From: Microbacterium psychrotolerans
GTDB lineage: Bacteria; Actinomycetota; Actinomycetes; Actinomycetales; Microbacteriaceae
Reading direction: 5' to 3'
DNA: 64,000 nt
Assembly (NCBI RefSeq): GCF_031085295.1
Contig: NZ_JAVFWO010000005.1
Span: 248,001 to 312,000, forward strand
Shown here: in pieces, positions 59,817-64,000 of the stretch
Layout: each line of letters opens with the position of its first letter
Numbering within the stretch: position 1 is the first letter of the stretch
Position numbers and translations under genes: made by a program
Notes under the pieces: model-generated
Told to the model about the DNA's origin: nothing
What the model saw: only the letters and a program-made list of their open reading frames with translations
The model's database searches: none

Positions 59817-60857
59817 ATGTCGAAATCCGATAAACCTGCCACGCTCGCCGACGTCGCTCGGCTGGCGGGCGTGTCGGTCCCGGCAGCCTCGCGCGCGCTC
59901 AACGGTGGCGTGCGGGGCCGCCAGAGCGGCTCGGCGGAGCTTCGGAGCCGTGTGGAGGAAGCGGCACGCACGCTGGGCTACTCCGTCAGTCCCGCCGCCC
60001 AGACCATGAAGGGCGGCCGTTCGCGGACGGTGGCCTTCATCGTCGGCGACATCGACGACTTCGGATCGGCCACGATGATCTCCGGCATGATGCACGCTGC
60101 CGAGGAGCGAGGCATCTCCGTCGCCGTGCGCACCACCCGCGATGAGCCCGCACGCGAACTCGAGATCCTCACGCAGCTCCGCGGCGAGCGTCATCTCGCC
60201 GTGGTGATGGCGACCAGCCGGACGACCGACTCCGCGCGGGAGGCCTCGGTGCAGGAGCATCTGATGGTGCTGCGCGACCATGGCGCGAGGATCGTCGTCA
60301 TCGGCGACAACGACCTGGGCTTTCCCACCGTCACCGTGGACAACCGTCGCGCGGCGAGCCTGCTCGCCGAGGGACTCGCCCGAGCCGGTCAGCGTCGTTT
60401 CGCGATCGTGTCGGGGCCGGAGGGCGAGATCACCGCCCTCGAGCGGGTCGGCGGTTTCGTCGAGGGCCTCGCGGCGCAGGGCATCCTGATCGACGGGCGG
60501 GACATCGTTCACACCGAGTTCTCACGCGACGGCGGCTACCGCGCCGCCGATCTGCTGGGCGACCGCATCGGCGACCTGGACGTCATCGCCGCAATGAGCG
60601 ATGCGATGGCCGTCGGGGTCATCGCCCGGCTCCGCGAGCTGGCGCCGGATGTCCTCGCCGACATCGAAGTGACCGGCTTCGACCATGTGCCCATGCTGGG
60701 CGACGTCCTCCCTGAGTTCAGCACGGTCGAGGTGCCGCTGGAAGAGTTCGGCGGCGCAGCACTCGGTCTCGTGCTGGACGAGCATCCGGCCGAGGTTGAT
60801 GAGATCGCCCTCACGGCGACGCCTATCCTGCACGGAGCACCGCTCATCACGGCCTGA
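59817..60857 (+). CDS. LacI-family transcriptional regulator
   Basis: A 346-residue LacI protein. HTH: ATLADVARLAGVSVPAASRALNGG (residues 8-31), followed by a hinge and a sugar-binding PBP-like domain (VAFIVGDIDDFGSATMISGM, GFPTVTVDNRRAASLLAEGL and the late TGFDHVPMLGDVLPEFSTVE). An insertion (VRGRQSGSAE) in the recognition area is unusual. GGGGAG precedes the ATG. It sits between the lyase and the CUT1 transporter and probably represses both plus itself, released by a sugar or uronate. Confidence 0.92.
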   Translation: MSKSDKPATLADVARLAGVSVPAASRALNGGVRGRQSGSAELRSRVEEAARTLGYSVSPAAQTMKGGRSRTVAFIVGDIDDFGSATMISGMMHAAEERGISVAVRTTRDEPARELEILTQLRGERHLAVVMATSRTTDSAREASVQEHLMVLRDHGARIVVIGDNDLGFPTVTVDNRRAASLLAEGLARAGQRRFAIVSGPEGEITALERVGGFVEGLAAQGILIDGRDIVHTEFSRDGGYRAADLLGDRIGDLDVIAAMSDAMAVGVIARLRELAPDVLADIEVTGFDHVPMLGDVLPEFSTVEVPLEEFGGAALGLVLDEHPAEVDEIALTATPILHGAPLITA

Positions 60858-60902
60858 CCGCACCCCGCGATCCGGCCCTCAGGCGTTCGCCCGCGCCCGC
60901 GA

Positions 60903-60918
60903 TGGAAAGCGCTTTCGA
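60903..60918. promoter_or_regulatory. Second LacI-type operator, TGGAAAGCGCTTTCGA
   Basis: TGGAAAGCGCTTTCGA has a perfect GAAAGCGCTTTC core, the classical LacI/CcpA-type pattern. It differs from the TGGCAAACG type 8 bp downstream, so a second LacI-family regulator or a looping site may be involved. Confidence 0.55.
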
Positions 60919-60925
60919 TGCGGGG

Positions 60926-60941
60926 TGGCAAACGTTGTCCA
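60926..60941. promoter_or_regulatory. LacI-type operator of the sugar-transporter operon
   Basis: TGGCAAACGTTGTCCA, a palindrome of the form TGGNNAACGTTNNCCA. It differs from the lyase operator in two positions. A TACTCT -10-like box follows at 60950-60955, so the operator overlaps the -35 region, which suits repression. Confidence 0.75.
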
Positions 60942-60997
60942 CTTTGAGGTACTCTCTCCGAGACGGAAACGTTCGAGCACGAATCAAGGGAGATCAC

Positions 60998-62371
60998 ATG
61001 CACAACGCAACGACGCGGGCGGGAGTGTGCGCCCGCACGGGCCGCCGTTCGCCGTGGATGGCCGGCGCAGCCGGCCTTGCCGTGGCCGCACTTGCACTCG
61101 CGGGCTGCGGCAGCTCGGGCGACAAGGAGGGCGAGGGCGGCTCATCCACCGAGAAGACGACCATCCGCTTTCTCTATGCCACCGGCGACGAGACCTGGAA
61201 CGCGGTGGTCGACGCCGTCGTCGAGGCCTTCAATGAGCAGAGCGACACGACGACCGTGCAGCTCGACCCGCTTCCGGCCGGCAGCGACTACGCCACGGCG
61301 CTCAAGACGATGGATGCCACCGGCAACTGGCCAGCGGTGGTCGACATGCGTGACACCCTCACTTACGTGGATGCCGGCAAGCTGGCTCCTATTCCCGATT
61401 CGGTGACCGAACTCATCGAGCCCGAGGCGGTCGGGACCGCGTCCGACGGGAACGTCTACACCGTGCCGTACAGCGCCCTGAACGGCGAGATCGGCCTCAA
61501 CATCGTCTACAACAAGGACTACTTCGAGGAGAACGACCTCGAAGTGCCGGAGACGTACGACGACTTCCTGGATCTGATGGCCGACATCGCCGCGAACGGA
61601 GACGCTCCGCTGGCCACCGCGGCGGCCGAGGTGTGGCCGAGCGACCAGTTGTGGAAACAGCTCGCCGCGCCGTACTTCGCGCAGTGGGGCGACCAGGGCG
61701 GCTTCTGGACCGCGGCAGAGAACGGCGACGCGACGATCGAAGACCTTCGCGAGCCGCTCCAGGAGCTCCTCGACATCACGAACGAGTACGTGCTCGACGG
61801 ATGGCAGTCGACCGCCGACGCGCAGACGACCACGCTGCTCGTGAACGACATGGCGGTGATGGCGACGTCGTCCGCCGGCATCGGCCGTCTCAACGACATC
61901 AACAAGGTCGATGCCGACTTCAACGCCGGGCTGTTCATCATCCCGTCCGAGGACGGCTCCATCAACGTGCTCAAGAACGCCGTGAACGGCGACACCGCCG
62001 GCGGTCTCGCGATCTCGGCGCAGGCGGCCGAGGACGACGACGAGTACGCGTCGGCGACGGAGTTCCTCGAGTTCTTCTACCAGGTCGACACCGCGAACCT
62101 CATGGAGGAGAACGGCTGGCTCGCGCCCAACATCGTGGCCGCCGACGAGGTCGAGCGGAACACGTCGATCCCGGGTGCGGCCGACTACTTCGCCCTGCTC
62201 GAGAACCCGAACCTCGTCTGGTACGAGAACGTCTCGGCGCTGTCGACGTTCAGCGCGTTCAACACGTTCTTCCGTCAGGCGCGCATCGAGATGCAGGACG
62301 GCCAGTCCTCGATCGACGACACCATCGCGAAGGTCCAGGCCGAGTTCGACAAGACGGTCGCCGCGGGCTGA
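60998..62371 (+). CDS. Sugar ABC transporter substrate-binding lipoprotein (CUT1)
   Basis: A 457-residue extracellular solute-binding protein family 1 member. Signal peptide with lipobox LAGC (Cys37), then IRFLYATGDETWNAVVDAVV, ALKTMDATGNWPAVVDMRDT and VPYSALNGEIGLNIVYNKDY, typical of CUT1 oligosaccharide binders. Anchored to the outer face of the membrane, it delivers oligosaccharides to the permeases downstream. GGGAG lies before the ATG. An intergenic hairpin separates it from the permease gene, likely giving it higher expression. Confidence 0.92.
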   Translation: MHNATTRAGVCARTGRRSPWMAGAAGLAVAALALAGCGSSGDKEGEGGSSTEKTTIRFLYATGDETWNAVVDAVVEAFNEQSDTTTVQLDPLPAGSDYATALKTMDATGNWPAVVDMRDTLTYVDAGKLAPIPDSVTELIEPEAVGTASDGNVYTVPYSALNGEIGLNIVYNKDYFEENDLEVPETYDDFLDLMADIAANGDAPLATAAAEVWPSDQLWKQLAAPYFAQWGDQGGFWTAAENGDATIEDLREPLQELLDITNEYVLDGWQSTADAQTTTLLVNDMAVMATSSAGIGRLNDINKVDADFNAGLFIIPSEDGSINVLKNAVNGDTAGGLAISAQAAEDDDEYASATEFLEFFYQVDTANLMEENGWLAPNIVAADEVERNTSIPGAADYFALLENPNLVWYENVSALSTFSAFNTFFRQARIEMQDGQSSIDDTIAKVQAEFDKTVAAG

Positions 62372-62385
62372 CCCACACGTGACGC

Positions 62386-62410
62386 GGTGCCCGGGCGACG
62401 CCCGGGCACC
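62386..62410. terminator. Intercistronic hairpin between binding protein and permease
   Basis: GGTGCCCGGG / CCCGGGCACC form a 10-bp stem (11 bp with an inner C-G) 15 bp after the binding-protein stop. In CUT1 operons such hairpins commonly stabilise or partly terminate the message so that more binding protein than permease is made. Confidence 0.6.
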
Positions 62411-62436
62411 ACGATCCGGGAGCCGAGGAGGCCTCC

Positions 62437-63471
62437 ATGACCGATCAGAGTGCACTGCAAGGGCAGACCCAGGTGGTCGGCACCGCCGTCCGCCTCACCG
62501 GAGAAGGTCCGCTCGACGGTGCGCCCGTGGGCGTCGCCGACGACGTCCCCTTCGTTCCACGCGGTCCCGACACCGAGAAGCGGCGCACGCGGCGCTTCCG
62601 CTCGGTGCGCTGGGCCATGCTCGGCTTCATCGCCCCCGCGCTCATCATCTACCTGCTGATGGTGATCCTCCCGTCGCTGCAGTCGCTCCAGCTCAGCTTC
62701 ACCGACTGGGACGGCATCAGCCCCGACTACGCCTACGTCGGAACGCGCAACTACGAAGAGATCCTGGCGAGCGGCCGGTTCTGGAACGCGGTCAAGAACA
62801 CCCTCATCCTGGGGCTCGGCTCGGCGGTGATCATCAATGCGATCTCGCTCGGCGTCGCACTCATGCTCGACAAGGTCGGGCGGTGGCAGGGCCTGTTCCG
62901 CACGGCCGTCTACCTTCCCTCGCTCGTGAGCGCCTTCATCCTCGCGACGATCTGGAAGTACCTGCTCAATTACAACTTCGGCGCGGTCAACATGTTCCTC
63001 CGCGATATCGGCCTGCCGGACTGGGCGCGCGACTGGCTGGGCGACAGCACGATCGTGGTGGGGGTCATCCTCTTCATCACGTGCTTCACCCTCGGCGGCA
63101 ACACGACGCTCATATACCTCGCCAACCTGCAGTCGGTGCCGCAGGACCTCATCGAGGCCGCCCGCATCGACGGCGCCAACAGCCGCCAGGTGTTCCGCCA
63201 CGTGACGTGGCCGATGCTGGCGGGTGCGGTGACGGTCAATATGACGCTGGCCATGATCGCCGGGTGGACCATCTTCGATCAGGTCATGGTGCTCACCTCC
63301 GGCGGCCCGGGGTTCGTGAGCGAGACCATGGCGTTCTTCATCTACAAGGTCGGCTTCGGCGAGTACCGAGCGGGATTCGGCAGCGCCGCCGCGATCGTGC
63401 TGTTCCTGGTGGTCATCATCAGCACCGTTGCCGCCAACGCCTACATGCGCAAGAGGGAGATCCAGGCATGA
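62437..63471 (+). CDS. Sugar ABC transporter permease, MalF-type (CUT1)
   Basis: A 344-residue permease with a long N-terminal cytoplasmic segment (about 60 residues) and six membrane helices, beginning WAMLGFIAPALIIYLLMVILP and followed by SLQLSFTDWDGISPDYAYVG. The EAA loop reads EAARIDGANSRQVFRHVTWP, which docks on the ATPase. GAGGAGG lies 5 nt before ATG 62437. The next permease overlaps by 4 nt (ATGA). No ATPase gene is seen; many CUT1 systems share an MsiK-type ATPase. Confidence 0.93.
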   Translation: MTDQSALQGQTQVVGTAVRLTGEGPLDGAPVGVADDVPFVPRGPDTEKRRTRRFRSVRWAMLGFIAPALIIYLLMVILPSLQSLQLSFTDWDGISPDYAYVGTRNYEEILASGRFWNAVKNTLILGLGSAVIINAISLGVALMLDKVGRWQGLFRTAVYLPSLVSAFILATIWKYLLNYNFGAVNMFLRDIGLPDWARDWLGDSTIVVGVILFITCFTLGGNTTLIYLANLQSVPQDLIEAARIDGANSRQVFRHVTWPMLAGAVTVNMTLAMIAGWTIFDQVMVLTSGGPGFVSETMAFFIYKVGFGEYRAGFGSAAAIVLFLVVIISTVAANAYMRKREIQA

Positions 63472-64000
63472 GCACCGAGACCGAGCTGCTCGTCACCCCG
63501 GAGCAGAGCCCCGCGCGTCGCCGGCCGAAGCGCAAGAAGCTGACCGTCGGCCAGATCGTAGTGATGGTCGTCCTCGCGATGCTGGTGCTGATCGTCGCGA
63601 GTCCGGTGATCTACGCCCTGCTGAACTCGTTCCGTTCGTATGCCGAGATCACGATGGACCCGATGGGGCTCCCCACGCAGTTCACGCTGGACAACTACAT
63701 CCAGCTGTTCCAGCAGACCGATTACGGCGAAGCGCTGGTCAACACCCTCATCATCACCGTTGCGACCGTCGTGCTGCTCATCGCGATCGTGCCGATGGCC
63801 GCGTACGGCATCGAACGTGTCGGGGGCCGCACCTCACGCCTCATGTACATCCTGTTCATCGCCGGCCTCATGATCCCGTTCCAGGTGCGGATGATCCCGC
63901 TCGTCAAGGGATTCGACGACGTCGGGCTCTACAGCACCCTGACCAGCGTCGTCCTGGTGCATCTCGGAGGAGCGGCGAGCTTCGGCATCCTGCTGTACTG
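63468..64000 (+). CDS. Sugar ABC transporter permease, MalG-type (partial at window end)
   Basis: The frame begins ATG 63468 (overlap ATGA) and stays open to the window edge, so only 177 residues are seen. After a basic N-terminal stretch (ARRRPKRKK) the first helix is VGQIVVMVVLAMLVLIVASP, and YALLNSFRSYAEITMDPMGL is the MalG-type segment before helix 2. It should continue for about 110 more residues past 64000, including the EAA loop. Partner of the MalF-like permease. Confidence 0.9.
   Translation, partial: MSTETELLVTPEQSPARRRPKRKKLTVGQIVVMVVLAMLVLIVASPVIYALLNSFRSYAEITMDPMGLPTQFTLDNYIQLFQQTDYGEALVNTLIITVATVVLLIAIVPMAAYGIERVGGRTSRLMYILFIAGLMIPFQVRMIPLVKGFDDVGLYSTLTSVVLVHLGGAASFGILLY

Noticed and set aside
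1..64000. tRNA, rRNA, CRISPR arrays, insertion sequences or prophage genes
   Set aside because: I looked for transposase motifs, regular short repeats with unique spacers, and CCA-ended cloverleaf-like sequences and saw none. A tRNA scan would be needed to be certain.

Overview
The window is about 70% GC, densely packed and almost free of mobile DNA. It looks like chromosome of a high-GC Gram-positive bacterium of the Microbacteriaceae, most likely Microbacterium or a close relative. Pointers are the GC-rich third codon positions, the many GTG starts and ATGA/GTGA overlaps, the families present (DUF2510, DUF3054, DUF7882, SPW-repeat protein, F420/deazaflavin-type oxidoreductases), and promoters in which a TANNNT -10 box sits about 6 nt before the start codon (leaderless mRNAs). 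The genus is inferred from style and family content, not from a marker gene. I see no rRNA, tRNA, CRISPR array, insertion sequence or prophage.

Layout. 1-4.7 kb: end of an amidase gene, an SDR, a proline-rich peptide, a TrhO/DUF3054 pair and two membrane proteins. 4.8-8.0 kb: a four-gene minus-strand osmoprotectant (glycine betaine/choline type) ABC operon. 8.2-15.8 kb: redox and housekeeping genes (flavin disulfide-reductase-like enzyme, flavodoxin-type reductase, PadR regulator, UbiB-like kinase, SDR, short-form 6-phosphogluconate dehydrogenase, GyrI-like protein). 15.9-16.6 kb: a cold-shock gene with an unusually long leader that carries coding-like sequence in frame with it. 16.6-24.2 kb: an orphan membrane protein, an msrB-msrA repair operon, a phosphoesterase, a membrane protein/endonuclease-like pair, a SulP transporter and a GH13 trehalose-synthase-like enzyme. 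24.2-33.3 kb: a GT2 enzyme, a candidate small RNA, DUF2200, an NYN nuclease-like protein, a lytic-transglycosylase-like wall protein, an M18 aminopeptidase, a zinc alcohol dehydrogenase with a companion membrane protein, a CRP-domain/thioredoxin-reductase-like fusion and a Nudix hydrolase. 33.3-44.3 kb: small redox genes, a YcaQ-like protein, GNAT, cupin, DUF7882, a truncated AraC regulator, an NhaP antiporter, an autoregulated-looking SPW-TetR operon and a luciferase-like monooxygenase. 44.3-55.8 kb: a large LuxR (LAL) regulator divergent from a methyltransferase, a glycosyltransferase-hydrolase pair, divergent MarR/MFS, DUF151, a flavin oxidase, and a divergent MBL-hydrolase/TetR pair with strong operators.

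56.0-64.0 kb is the most system-like region: a secreted 1183-residue polysaccharide-lyase-like protein with F5/8C and FIVAR-like modules, a LacI regulator, and a CUT1 sugar ABC transporter (binding protein, permease, permease cut by the window end). Closely related LacI-type operators lie before the lyase gene, the lacI gene and the binding-protein gene. The simplest reading is one regulon: the secreted enzyme depolymerises a glycan, probably uronate-containing, the transporter imports the oligosaccharides, and the LacI protein senses a breakdown product. No ATPase is seen; CUT1 systems often share a distant MsiK-type ATPase.
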